DNA from: Flavobacteriales bacterium
GTDB lineage: Bacteria > Bacteroidota > Bacteroidia > Flavobacteriales > Schleiferiaceae
Assembly (NCBI GenBank): GCA_012269745.1
Contig: JAAXJR010000013.1
Coordinates: forward strand, 86,357-119,891
DNA length: 33,535 nt
Direction: 5' to 3'
Position numbers and translations under genes: made by a program. The notes under the pieces were generated by a model. The model was not told where the DNA came from, ran no database searches, and worked only from the letters and a program-made list of their open reading frames with translations. The first letter of the stretch is position 1, and each line of letters opens with the position of its first letter. Of this stretch, positions 24,458 to 32,734 are shown piece by piece.

Positions 24458-26281
24458 GTGAATCATAAATTTGAAAAAGATGCGTGGTCTGTTTTGGCCA
24501 AATCAGCCAAAAACTTTGGCTTTGTAGCGACCGCTCAGGACACGGACAACTATGCTCGACTTTGGTCGAGGGATAGTGCCATAGCATCTTTGGCGGTTTT
24601 GTCGCACGGTTACCAAGCGCTTTACCCTACAGTTAAAAGTAGTATTCTAAACTTGCTGGACGCCATTGGTGACGGTGATGTATTTCCGTCCAACGTGAGT
24701 TTTGATGAGGACGGAGTGCGCTCTGGACAGAGCTTTGGTGGCCCAGTAGGCAGGACAGATAGTCCTTTTTGGTGGGCGGTTACCGCGCTATCCTATATGG
24801 AGGTTTCAAAGGACTTCAGTAATAAGGATGCTATAGCAGATGCTATAGAAGAGATCGAGCGCAGAGCGCAGGCTTGGGAGTTTAACAACAAGCATTTGAT
24901 GTACTCTCCTGCCAGCAGCAATTGGGCAGATGAGTATCCAGTGGAAGGGTATATTCTCCTCAATAACATATTGAGGTACTGGATGTTAAAAAAAGTATCA
25001 CGTGTGCTTTTGTCAGATACATATTGTGAAAAGGCAGAACAAGTCCTCGGCTCTATTAAGTACCACTTCTTTGGTGAGCCTGCTCAAGCGCAAAACTTGT
25101 TTACACCAGCTCAATCACAAAAAGTCGATGCTCTGGAAGGAGGTCAACGTATTTTGATGAGTTTCACTCCTGGTTCTACATTGAATCATATCGATACGCT
25201 AGGTTGGAGTATTTCAATGTTGTTAGGAATAACGAGTGAATCGACGACCAAGAAGATGGTTGAAAGATTGCGCAAAGAAGTGGGTGGAACCTTAGCTCCT
25301 GCGCATTGGCCCATCATAGATAAAGATCATACACTTTGGGGCGCTATTGCATCGAATTACGCCTATAATTTTAAAAACCACCCTGGACATTTCCATAACG
25401 GCGGCGTTTGGGGTTTAACGCAAGGATATACTGCTGCAGCAATGAACACGCTGTTTGGAGAGAATCATGCGTACATGGCGAGCTATGAGAGAATGTTGGA
25501 AAGCTCAATGGAGGAGCACTCTTTTGCTGAATATTATTCTTACCCAGATTTGAAGCCTGGTGGCGTGAAGAACCTTTGTTTTTCTGCTGGATCTTATTTG
25601 ATTGCTACTGCAGCCGCTGATCAGGGCGAGGCGTTTACTGCGATTTTTGAACGTCAGTTGAAGGTTTTGATGGCGAAGGCGGTGAAGGTTGCAGAGGAAT
25701 TGGCCCGTGAGGTGGTTCAAAAATCGCCGGCTAAGGTGTATCGTGTGAGCGGTGAGAGCGGCTGTGGCAAGACGACTTTGGCAAAGGCCATTGTGAAGGA
25801 ACATGAGGCGCAAGGGAAAAAGGCGGTACTTATTTCACAGGACGAATATTTCCATTTGCCGCCAAGGCAAAACCACAATAAACGGGTTGAGGACTTTGAA
25901 TGGATAGGCCTTGGTGAGGTGGATTGGAAGCTGTTGAATAGGGTCATTGATCAGGTTTTGGATTCGGAGGTAACTAGTGTGGAGGTGCCGGAGATGGATT
26001 GGGAATTGGACACGAAAGAGTGGAAAACGATGGAGGCTGAAAAGGTGGATGTCGTTGTTATCGAAGGTACTTATGTGCTTGGGGAAAAGCGTGAGGGAGA
26101 GTTCGGGATTTTCTTTGAGCATACCTATGAGGACACTCGGGAAAATAGATTGGCGCGTAATAGGGAAGTCGTGGACGATTTTATCCAGCGCGTCTTAGAA
26201 AGAGAACACAAGATTATTAGTGGCTTAAGAGAAAAAGCCGACCTTGTGGTCAGCAAGAATTACACAATAACACAACCATAA
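24458..26281 (+). CDS. Glycosidase-P-loop kinase fusion protein
   Basis: This 607-residue protein starts with GTG and lacks a signal peptide, so it is probably cytoplasmic. Residues 1-400 look like an (alpha/alpha)6 glycosidase of the debranching-enzyme/GH100/GH15-like kind. Landmarks are YARLWSRDSAIASL (Asp39), WADEYPVEGY (Asp158, Glu159) and HFHNGGVWGLTQGY at 311-324. Residues 415-607 are a uridine-kinase/phosphoribulokinase-like domain. This has Walker A GESGCGKT at 432-439, DEYF at 462-465, VVVIEGTYVL with Glu536, and an Arg-rich lid (RLARNREVVDDF). The frame is continuous. An internal ATG at 25670 (Met405) with AAGG seven bases before it could start a free kinase. The GH97 gene begins three bases after the stop. 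Substrates of both domains are unknown. Confidence 0.85.
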   Translation: MNHKFEKDAWSVLAKSAKNFGFVATAQDTDNYARLWSRDSAIASLAVLSHGYQALYPTVKSSILNLLDAIGDGDVFPSNVSFDEDGVRSGQSFGGPVGRTDSPFWWAVTALSYMEVSKDFSNKDAIADAIEEIERRAQAWEFNNKHLMYSPASSNWADEYPVEGYILLNNILRYWMLKKVSRVLLSDTYCEKAEQVLGSIKYHFFGEPAQAQNLFTPAQSQKVDALEGGQRILMSFTPGSTLNHIDTLGWSISMLLGITSESTTKKMVERLRKEVGGTLAPAHWPIIDKDHTLWGAIASNYAYNFKNHPGHFHNGGVWGLTQGYTAAAMNTLFGENHAYMASYERMLESSMEEHSFAEYYSYPDLKPGGVKNLCFSAGSYLIATAAADQGEAFTAIFERQLKVLMAKAVKVAEELAREVVQKSPAKVYRVSGESGCGKTTLAKAIVKEHEAQGKKAVLISQDEYFHLPPRQNHNKRVEDFEWIGLGEVDWKLLNRVIDQVLDSEVTSVEVPEMDWELDTKEWKTMEAEKVDVVVIEGTYVLGEKREGEFGIFFEHTYEDTRENRLARNREVVDDFIQRVLEREHKIISGLREKADLVVSKNYTITQP

Positions 26282-26284
26282 AAG

Positions 26285-28387
26285 ATGAAAAAGGTAACAC
26301 TACTTTTCATTGGGATGGCTTTCGCAGCTTGCTCTAAGCAGGGAGTTGAAGCGATTGCTAGTCCAGACGGCAACGTACAGGTAAGCGTTGACGTAAACAC
26401 AGAGGGTAAGATTTATTACTCGGTAGATTTTAAAGGAAAAGAGGTCATTGAATCTTCGTACTTGGGGTTCGATTTTGCGGAAGCAGAGGATCTTTTGGAT
26501 GGATTTGAATTGGCCACAGTTGATGTAAAGGAAGTAAGCGATGCTTACACGATGCAGTGGGGTCCAAATACTGAGCTTTCGTACACGCACACCGAAGCCA
26601 CGTTCAACTTTACCCATGTCCCAACAGGTAGAACTTTAGGCGTTGTTTTCAGAGCAGCGAACGATGGATTTGCTTTCCGTTATTTGATTCCTGAGCAGGA
26701 AGAAGGACAGTTGGTGGTAAAGGCCGAGAAGTCGGAATTTAACTTGTCTGAAGATGCCATGGCGCATTGGATTCCTGGAGACTGGGAGATCTATGAGCAC
26801 CCATACAACCACACGAAGGTGAGTGAGATTGATGCCTTGAGCAAGGCCAACCACCCGAATTTGGCAGCAACAGTTATTGTGGAGAACAGCGTTAGCACCC
26901 CGGTGACCTTCGAATATAAAAACGGCACCCACCTGAGCATCCACGAGGCAGCCTTGGTGAATTATTCTGGCATGACCTTGCGTCGCGAGGGCAAGCATGG
27001 CTTTGTGAGCTCTTTGGTAGGTCGAGAGGACGGTAACAAAGCGACCATTCCAACGCCATTTAAGACGCCTTGGAGAATGGTGACATTGGGCGATGAGGCG
27101 ACCGATCTATTGGCGTCGCACCTCATGTACGATTTGAATGAGCCGAACCAGATGGGCGATATCTCAGAATGGTTTACTCCACAGAAATATGTGGGTATCT
27201 GGTGGGAGATGCACATGGGCAAGAGCACCTGGGATTACGGTATGACCCAAGATATGGGCACGTGGATTGATGACGGTCGTGAGCACGGTCGCCACGGCGC
27301 TACAAACGAAAACACGCGTAGATATATTGACTTTGCCGCTGAGCACGGATTCAGCGGTGTGTTAGTAGAAGGCTGGAATACGGGCTGGGAGCACTGGATT
27401 GGTTTTGACGACCGTGAAGGGGTGTTCGATTTCGTAACCAGCTACCCAGATTACGATATGGCAGCGCTGCAGAAATATGCGAAAAGTAAAGGTGTGAGTT
27501 TGGTGATGCACCATGAAACTTCTGCTGCACCACGCACCTATGACCAGCAGATGGATACCGCGTATGCATTGATGCAAGCGAACGACATTCATTTGGTGAA
27601 GTCGGGCTACGTAGGGCCACTTTTACCGAAGGGAGAATACCACCACGGTCAGTGGATGGTGAACCACTACAATAATGCAGTGACCAAAGCATTCGACTAT
27701 CAGATTGCTGTGAATACGCATGAGCCTATCAAGGGGACTGGATTGGAGCGTACATGGCCTAACTGGGTGGCTCGCGAGGGTGCTCGCGGACAGGAGTTCA
27801 ACGCATGGAGTATTGAGAAAGGGAATTATGTAGATCACATTCCAACCATGGCCTTTACCAGGTTCTTGAGCGGACCGATGGATTACACCCCTGGGGTATT
27901 CCAATTGGAAACTAAGAGCGGTCCGGATGGTGATAACAGAGTTCGATCTACGGTAGGCCAGCAGTTCGGCTTGTACGTTGTGGTGCCGTCGCCTATTCAA
28001 ATGGCGTGTGACCTTCCGGAGAATTACGAGAAGCATTTGGATTGGTTGCAATTCATCAAAGACGTAGCTGTCGATTGGGAGCGAAGTATTCCAGTGGCCG
28101 GTAAAGTGGGCCAATATGTGGCTTGGGCGCGTACACCAAAGGAGAACGACAACTGGTACCTGGGCGCGGCAAACGCCGATGGAGCGCACCAGATTAGCAT
28201 TGCGCTAGACTTCCTTGAGGAGGGCGCTACCTATGAGGCACAGATCTACCGCGATGCAGATGATGCAGATTGGGAAACCAACCCGTATGCGGTGACTATA
28301 GAAACTAAAACGTACGTGAAGGGCGATAGCTTTGATGTACGTTTGGCTTCAGGGGGTGGCTTTGGTGCTATCCTAGTGAAGCAGTAA
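26285..28387 (+). CDS. GH97 alpha-glucosidase lipoprotein, inverting type
   Basis: This 700-residue lipoprotein (lipobox FAAC, Cys16) matches SusB-like glycoside hydrolase family 97. It has an N-terminal beta-sandwich to about 270, a catalytic barrel to about 600 and a C-terminal beta domain. Key Glu residues keep the SusB spacing: Glu411 in MHHETSAAP, Glu480 in NTHEPIKGTGL, and Glu498 and Glu504 in REGARGQEF. Their intervals of 69, 18 and 6 residues equal those of the SusB residues 439, 508, 526 and 532. This places it in the Ca-dependent inverting alpha-glucosidase group. It likely releases glucose from alpha-glucans or oligosaccharides at the outer membrane or periplasm. It follows the fusion gene and ends before a terminator. 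Confidence 0.95.
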   Translation: MKKVTLLFIGMAFAACSKQGVEAIASPDGNVQVSVDVNTEGKIYYSVDFKGKEVIESSYLGFDFAEAEDLLDGFELATVDVKEVSDAYTMQWGPNTELSYTHTEATFNFTHVPTGRTLGVVFRAANDGFAFRYLIPEQEEGQLVVKAEKSEFNLSEDAMAHWIPGDWEIYEHPYNHTKVSEIDALSKANHPNLAATVIVENSVSTPVTFEYKNGTHLSIHEAALVNYSGMTLRREGKHGFVSSLVGREDGNKATIPTPFKTPWRMVTLGDEATDLLASHLMYDLNEPNQMGDISEWFTPQKYVGIWWEMHMGKSTWDYGMTQDMGTWIDDGREHGRHGATNENTRRYIDFAAEHGFSGVLVEGWNTGWEHWIGFDDREGVFDFVTSYPDYDMAALQKYAKSKGVSLVMHHETSAAPRTYDQQMDTAYALMQANDIHLVKSGYVGPLLPKGEYHHGQWMVNHYNNAVTKAFDYQIAVNTHEPIKGTGLERTWPNWVAREGARGQEFNAWSIEKGNYVDHIPTMAFTRFLSGPMDYTPGVFQLETKSGPDGDNRVRSTVGQQFGLYVVVPSPIQMACDLPENYEKHLDWLQFIKDVAVDWERSIPVAGKVGQYVAWARTPKENDNWYLGAANADGAHQISIALDFLEEGATYEAQIYRDADDADWETNPYAVTIETKTYVKGDSFDVRLASGGGFGAILVKQ

Positions 28388-28417
28388 ATATTTGTTAAAA
28401 GGGCGCAGGCCCGAAGG

Positions 28418-28447
28418 AACCCCGGCGCGCAGCGCCGGGGTTTTTTG
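28418..28447 (+). terminator. Rho-independent terminator after GH97
   Basis: AACCCCGGCGC at 28418-28428 and GCGCCGGGGTT at 28432-28442 form an 11-bp stem with a GCA loop, followed by a T-run. It ends the plus-strand unit that starts at or before the histidine kinase. Confidence 0.95.
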
Positions 28448-28471
28448 TATCTTAAACAAAACCTTAGACCC

Positions 28472-28759
28472 ATGTCACAGAATAAACCGCTCTGGTATTG
28501 GCCTACCATTGCAACTGCAGTGCTCTTGTCCATCCCGTTAATTGGAGGATTTGTAAGCGATGAAGTAAACTGGTCAGTATTTGATTTCCTTGTAGGAGGC
28601 GCACTAATCTTCGTTGTCTCTTCCGTTGAAATACTTCTATGGCGCTCATTGCCCAAAAAAGGAAGATGGCCAGTAATGCTGTTTTTGATGCTCTTATTTG
28701 CCATCCTGTGGGCAGAGATGGCGGTGGGGATTTTTGGCTCTCCACTGGCCGGTAGCTAA
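28472..28759 (+). CDS. Small three-helix membrane protein
   Basis: This protein has 95 residues from the ATG at 28472 (MSQNKPLWYWPTIATAVLLS). A reading from the TTG at 28445 would start inside the terminator T-run and is rejected. Three hydrophobic helices are visible, at about 10-28, 40-58 and 68-88, with basic residues between the second and third (LWRSLPKKGRW). It resembles short uncharacterised Bacteroidota membrane proteins. It has its own start after the terminator and ends three bases from the convergent trehalase gene. Function unknown. Confidence 0.75.
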   Translation: MSQNKPLWYWPTIATAVLLSIPLIGGFVSDEVNWSVFDFLVGGALIFVVSSVEILLWRSLPKKGRWPVMLFLMLLFAILWAEMAVGIFGSPLAGS

Positions 28760-28762
28760 GCG

Positions 28763-30190
28763 CTATTTCTTAATGTATTCGAGCATAGCAATGTATACGC
28801 CGTTGCTCCATCCAAAGCCGTCTTGTACGTCGTATTCACCGCCTTTGCTTAGGTTTTCAGGCTCAACCACATTGTACTTTTCCACGAATTTGCCGCGCGC
28901 GTTGTAAACGATATCACACGTTCGTATCCATCGCGTCGCGAGGTCTCTAGCTTCATCTATAAATCCGTAGCGGTCCAGACCCATCACAGCAATCCATTGC
29001 AAAGGCGCCCAGCCGTTGGGAGCGTCCCACTGTTGACCACTATTTATTGGCGTAGTTAAAAGCCCGCCGGTTTCCAGTAATTGGGGTAGGTGGTGTTCTA
29101 CGGTAAACGCCGCTTGGTCGGCAGTTGCCGCGCCCACAAAGAGCGGGTAGAATACAGCTGCACTTACAGCGCCGGTACCGGCACCGCTTCTCAAGTCTAT
29201 GTCTTGGAAGCCTTCTTCGGTAAAGAATTCTGATTGAAGCTTGCGCTTGCGCTCGTAGGCGGCATCTTCGTAAACCTTATTTCCAGTGAGGTTGAACAGG
29301 AGCTCTTCGAGGAAGAGTAGTAGTGAGTTGAGGTCAACAGGTGCGATATCCATGGTATGAATGGTGCCAAGGTCCATGGGGTCACTGAGCCACCTTGAAG
29401 AGAAGTCCCAACCGCTTTCGCAAGCAGCACGAAGGTGCTGGAAGAACAGGGGGTGCTCCTTGGCGTGCGCCTCCCACTCCAGATCGGTACGGTACATTTC
29501 GATGCGGGGCGAATTCCCAGCGTCCCAATAGGTGGTTTTTCCGGCTTCGTTGCGGTGTTCTGCAGACCAGAAAGCATATTCTTTTTCTAGTGCCGGCAGA
29601 TAGCGTTCGTAGACGTCCATGGGTTCTTCTGCACCTTTGGCGTAGGCATCCACCATGAGGGCAAAGAAAGGGGGCTGAGAGCGCGAAAGGAAGTAGGTGC
29701 GGTTGCCGTTGGGAATGTGTCCGTAGGTATCGATAAAATGGGCAAAGTTGTCGAGCAAGTCGCCCACCCAAGAGCGGTGTCCGTGTGCAAGTAGTCCTAG
29801 CTGGGTGAAGTAGCTGTCCCAATAATAGACTTCTTGGAACCTCCCTCCAGGCACGATGTAGGAGTGGGGAAGGGGAACTTTCGTGCTGAGTATATCTGTA
29901 GGGTCGGCACTGCGGTGCAGATATGGCCAGAGTGCTTTAATGTGATCCTCCGGTGAACGGTTGGGGTCGGCAGCAAAATCGACCTCCACAGCCTGTGCAG
30001 GCTGGAAGTGTTTTTCGAAGAAGGATTTTAGGTCAAAATTGGCCCCCGATTTTTCTTCGTTGTAAAGGGCCAGAACCTCGTCTATGGGCGTGGTGAGCTC
30101 TGCATCGCTGATGTATTTCTCGTCTTCCCATATGCCACTTGTGTGCAAGTCGACAAAGAGTTCGCCCAGAAGTTGATCGATCGTATTCAC
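28763..30190 (-). CDS. treF: Cytoplasmic trehalase (GH37)
   Basis: This 475-residue enzyme splits trehalose to two glucose molecules. Both family signatures are present: PGGRFQEVYYWDSYF at 114-128 and QWDAPNGWAP at 387-396. The catalytic acid Asp262 is in ESGWDFSSRW and the base Glu452 in GGEYDVQDGFGW, in the same contexts as Asp312 and Glu496 of E. coli Tre37A. There is no signal peptide, so it is a cytoplasmic TreF-type enzyme that depends on import. It starts with GTG, with AAGG just upstream, nine bases after the MFS stop, so the two are likely one operon. Confidence 0.95.
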   Translation of the reverse strand: MNTIDQLLGELFVDLHTSGIWEDEKYISDAELTTPIDEVLALYNEEKSGANFDLKSFFEKHFQPAQAVEVDFAADPNRSPEDHIKALWPYLHRSADPTDILSTKVPLPHSYIVPGGRFQEVYYWDSYFTQLGLLAHGHRSWVGDLLDNFAHFIDTYGHIPNGNRTYFLSRSQPPFFALMVDAYAKGAEEPMDVYERYLPALEKEYAFWSAEHRNEAGKTTYWDAGNSPRIEMYRTDLEWEAHAKEHPLFFQHLRAACESGWDFSSRWLSDPMDLGTIHTMDIAPVDLNSLLLFLEELLFNLTGNKVYEDAAYERKRKLQSEFFTEEGFQDIDLRSGAGTGAVSAAVFYPLFVGAATADQAAFTVEHHLPQLLETGGLLTTPINSGQQWDAPNGWAPLQWIAVMGLDRYGFIDEARDLATRWIRTCDIVYNARGKFVEKYNVVEPENLSKGGEYDVQDGFGWSNGVYIAMLEYIKK

Positions 30191-30199
30191 CCTTAGAAT

Positions 30200-31408
30200 T
30201 TACGCTTTCTTAGTCAATCTTTTTAAGACGAATACTGCGATCAGCAGGAGCGTCATAGGTACTAATGTGAAATAGAACGCACCGCCGCCTAATCGCTCAA
30301 AGAAGTAGGCCGTGATTCGTGATCCTAGGGTGCCACCCGTAGCAGAAAACAGTACGATCAGGCCGGTCATTGGGCTGTGCATTTTCTTAGGCAGGGCACT
30401 GAGCACTACGCTGTTTAATAGCGGGTAGATAGGGGCAATAAAGAGTCCTACTAGTGGGAAGATGAAGGCGAGTACCGGTAGGCCAAAGATCATGGCAGCA
30501 TCTTCGCTTACTTCACGATCTAGCGCTTGCGGGAGGACAAAGGCCACCATGAGCATGGCGCCGACAATAGCTCCCGAGATGACAAGGGTCCAGTGGAAGC
30601 GCTCGCTCAATTGGCCCCCAAGGATCCTGCCTAAACCTAGGGTAATGGCGAGTATACTGGCCATACGAATACTGTTGCTTTCGCTCAGGGCCAAAACCTT
30701 CTCGTTGAACGTTGGCAGCCAAGTCATAATGCCCTGCTCCACCATCACGTATAGGAAGGCGGAGAAGACAAATACGACAACCAAAAGCTTGGTGATGAGT
30801 CCGATCATGGCAGAGAACTCTTCGCTCAGGGGCGTGCTATTTTCCTCTTTAGGCAGCTCTGGAATGCGCGCAAGAAAGGCCACAGCTACTAGAACTAAAC
30901 CAGTGAGCAGGAGGTAGACGTTGAGCCAAGCGCTTGGGTCTGTTTCGCTATTGAAGGCGGGGAAAAGGAAATAGGCCAAGGCGATACCGAACATGAACGT
31001 TCCTTCCACGGAACTCATCAGTGCATTGTGCTCTTTTTCTCCTGAGGTTACTTCACCGATAGAGCCATAAACCGCCACCTTGATCAGGGCAAAGGAAGAC
31101 CCAACAATGGCAAAGAGGATTTGCGAAGAAATAAAGCTATTTCCTGCCCACATCTGAATCAAACCCAGCGAGGTAATCGAAAGGGCAATGACCATAATTT
31201 TCTTGTAGCCGATGCGTGGGACAAAGCTGGCAATGAGGAACGAAACGATGGCAACAGGCATGTCCTTGAAGAGCTCAAGCGTGCTGGCCTGCACTTCGCT
31301 TACGCCATAGTTGTTAATGCTTTTAAGAATTACGATTCCTACACTGTTCAGTAGGATGGCGTACACAAAGAAGTTGATGTGCAACGCCCATTTGAACGGC
31401 TTATTCAT
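30200..31408 (-). CDS. MFS transporter, probable sugar importer
   Basis: This 402-residue protein has twelve predicted membrane helices and a charged central loop (ARIPELPKEENSTPLSEE) between the two halves. It belongs to the major facilitator superfamily by layout; motif A is weak (SFVPRIGYKKIMV in the loop between helices 2 and 3). The gene sits just before cytoplasmic trehalase and starts inside the end of the haloperoxidase-like gene by eight bases. This place makes import of trehalose or a related disaccharide the best guess, but substrate cannot be read from the sequence. Confidence 0.88.
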   Translation of the reverse strand: MNKPFKWALHINFFVYAILLNSVGIVILKSINNYGVSEVQASTLELFKDMPVAIVSFLIASFVPRIGYKKIMVIALSITSLGLIQMWAGNSFISSQILFAIVGSSFALIKVAVYGSIGEVTSGEKEHNALMSSVEGTFMFGIALAYFLFPAFNSETDPSAWLNVYLLLTGLVLVAVAFLARIPELPKEENSTPLSEEFSAMIGLITKLLVVVFVFSAFLYVMVEQGIMTWLPTFNEKVLALSESNSIRMASILAITLGLGRILGGQLSERFHWTLVISGAIVGAMLMVAFVLPQALDREVSEDAAMIFGLPVLAFIFPLVGLFIAPIYPLLNSVVLSALPKKMHSPMTGLIVLFSATGGTLGSRITAYFFERLGGGAFYFTLVPMTLLLIAVFVLKRLTKKA

Positions 31409-32723
31409 TTCCGATGTAGGTCGTTAAGTTGGCATCTAGGTAGGCGCCCAAAGTGCGTCCTTGGCTCACTCCAATCTCGATGGCTGGCATGTAGTGAATG
31501 CCACCGTACAATCTCGAAATGGCCGCTTCGTCAGAGGCAGCAGTGAAGCTTTCGTAGGAGCGGTCGGGAAGCCCATATACGCGTTCTGTGGAATCTTGGA
31601 AGGCAAAATTATCGCCAAAGACACCGGTGAGCATTACTCCAGCGGCACCAGAAATTACACTGTGTCCCGAGGTATATTCAGGGAATGGAGGTGTTTGCAG
31701 CAATGGGGTCCAATTCTCGTCAAAATTCTCATTAATTACCGTCTCTGGGCGGACCAATTCTGAACGGTACTTCTCATCCCAACAAGAGATGAAGCCGTCA
31801 AACAACCCCGTAGCAGCGCGCAAGTGCGCATTGATGGTAGTACCGTAATCTGCTTCAGCCTTGCGACAAGCAATGCCCGTAATGCCCATCCAGTGACCTC
31901 CTGGGGTGATTTTCTTTGTCGCCAACATCACGTGACCGCGGTGCACACTCACATACGGGTTACAATCCCAAAACTGCGCAATGGCTTCTTGCTCTGGAGT
32001 TAGGTTGTTCACGGTGTGGTACACCTCCATGAGGTCTTTGTAAAATTTCGAGGCGGTATCCAAAGAAGGGGTTGGTGGCGGCACCGGCTTGAACATCTGC
32101 GCACTGTCCATGACGAGCGTACGAATGTTTCTCCAGTGCGGCTCAATACCGTCCATATAATCTGGAGGGGTTGGTTTCCAGCGCATCGGATCGTCGTTGA
32201 TCTCGTATTTGGTAAACGTGCGGCTTTGGTTGTAGTTATCTCCCTGGGCCCAATTCAACACAGCATCTGCAACGCGTTGTCCGTAGGCGCGGCTCACGGC
32301 GATGGCTTCATCGCTGTGGTGTTCACGCATCTTTTCGAACAAACCGTCCATATGTGCTTGCATGCGGTCTTCTGAGAAAATCAAGGCTTTACCGACCACA
32401 CCCAAGGCATGAAGCGAAGCTAGTTCGGGTACGTAATTTTCATCCGTTGGTGCTGGGTCTACCGTTGGGAATTCGTGGAATTGACCCGCAAGAGAACGGT
32501 AATCTGCATTGCTTTGAGCCACTACCTCGTAGGCAGCTGCGCCAGAGTAGGCATATACCCTTGCGGCCACAGGTGGCGAGAAAATATCGTGCACCAAGAT
32601 GTCTGTGATGGCCTGATATGCGTTCTGCAGATCACGCGAATAGTCGTTGTACGGCTCTTTGGGACCTTGGCAAGAGGTCGCCACAAAGGCGCTTACAGTG
32701 AGTGTTAGTAGAAGTCGTTTCAT
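31401..32723 (-). CDS. Vanadium-dependent haloperoxidase/PAP2-fold lipoprotein
   Basis: This 440-residue lipoprotein (lipobox ATSC, Cys18) has an all-helical C-terminal domain of the vanadium haloperoxidase/acid phosphatase superfamily. The oxyanion site is complete: Lys318-x6-Arg325-Pro (KYRSELVRP), PPFPEYTSGHSV with His354, and SRLYGGIH with Arg404 and His410. Thr replaces the usual Pro before SGH, and the Asp seen four residues after the last His in classical members is Ala. Members may be haloperoxidases or phosphatases and the two cannot be told apart here. Its start is 11 bases after the upstream lipoprotein stop, and its end overlaps the MFS gene. Confidence 0.9.
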   Translation of the reverse strand: MKRLLLTLTVSAFVATSCQGPKEPYNDYSRDLQNAYQAITDILVHDIFSPPVAARVYAYSGAAAYEVVAQSNADYRSLAGQFHEFPTVDPAPTDENYVPELASLHALGVVGKALIFSEDRMQAHMDGLFEKMREHHSDEAIAVSRAYGQRVADAVLNWAQGDNYNQSRTFTKYEINDDPMRWKPTPPDYMDGIEPHWRNIRTLVMDSAQMFKPVPPPTPSLDTASKFYKDLMEVYHTVNNLTPEQEAIAQFWDCNPYVSVHRGHVMLATKKITPGGHWMGITGIACRKAEADYGTTINAHLRAATGLFDGFISCWDEKYRSELVRPETVINENFDENWTPLLQTPPFPEYTSGHSVISGAAGVMLTGVFGDNFAFQDSTERVYGLPDRSYESFTAASDEAAISRLYGGIHYMPAIEIGVSQGRTLGAYLDANLTTYIGNE

Positions 32724-32734
32724 GTGTTGTGTGA

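Noticed and set aside
27623-28189. 188-residue minus-strand frame opposite GH97
   Set aside because: The opposing frame has the conserved GH97 residues (REGARGQEF and beyond), so this frame is a shadow.
30462-30917. 151-residue plus-strand frame opposite the MFS gene
   Set aside because: It is antisense to predicted membrane helices of the transporter; low-complexity Ser/Thr/Arg sequence is typical of such shadows.
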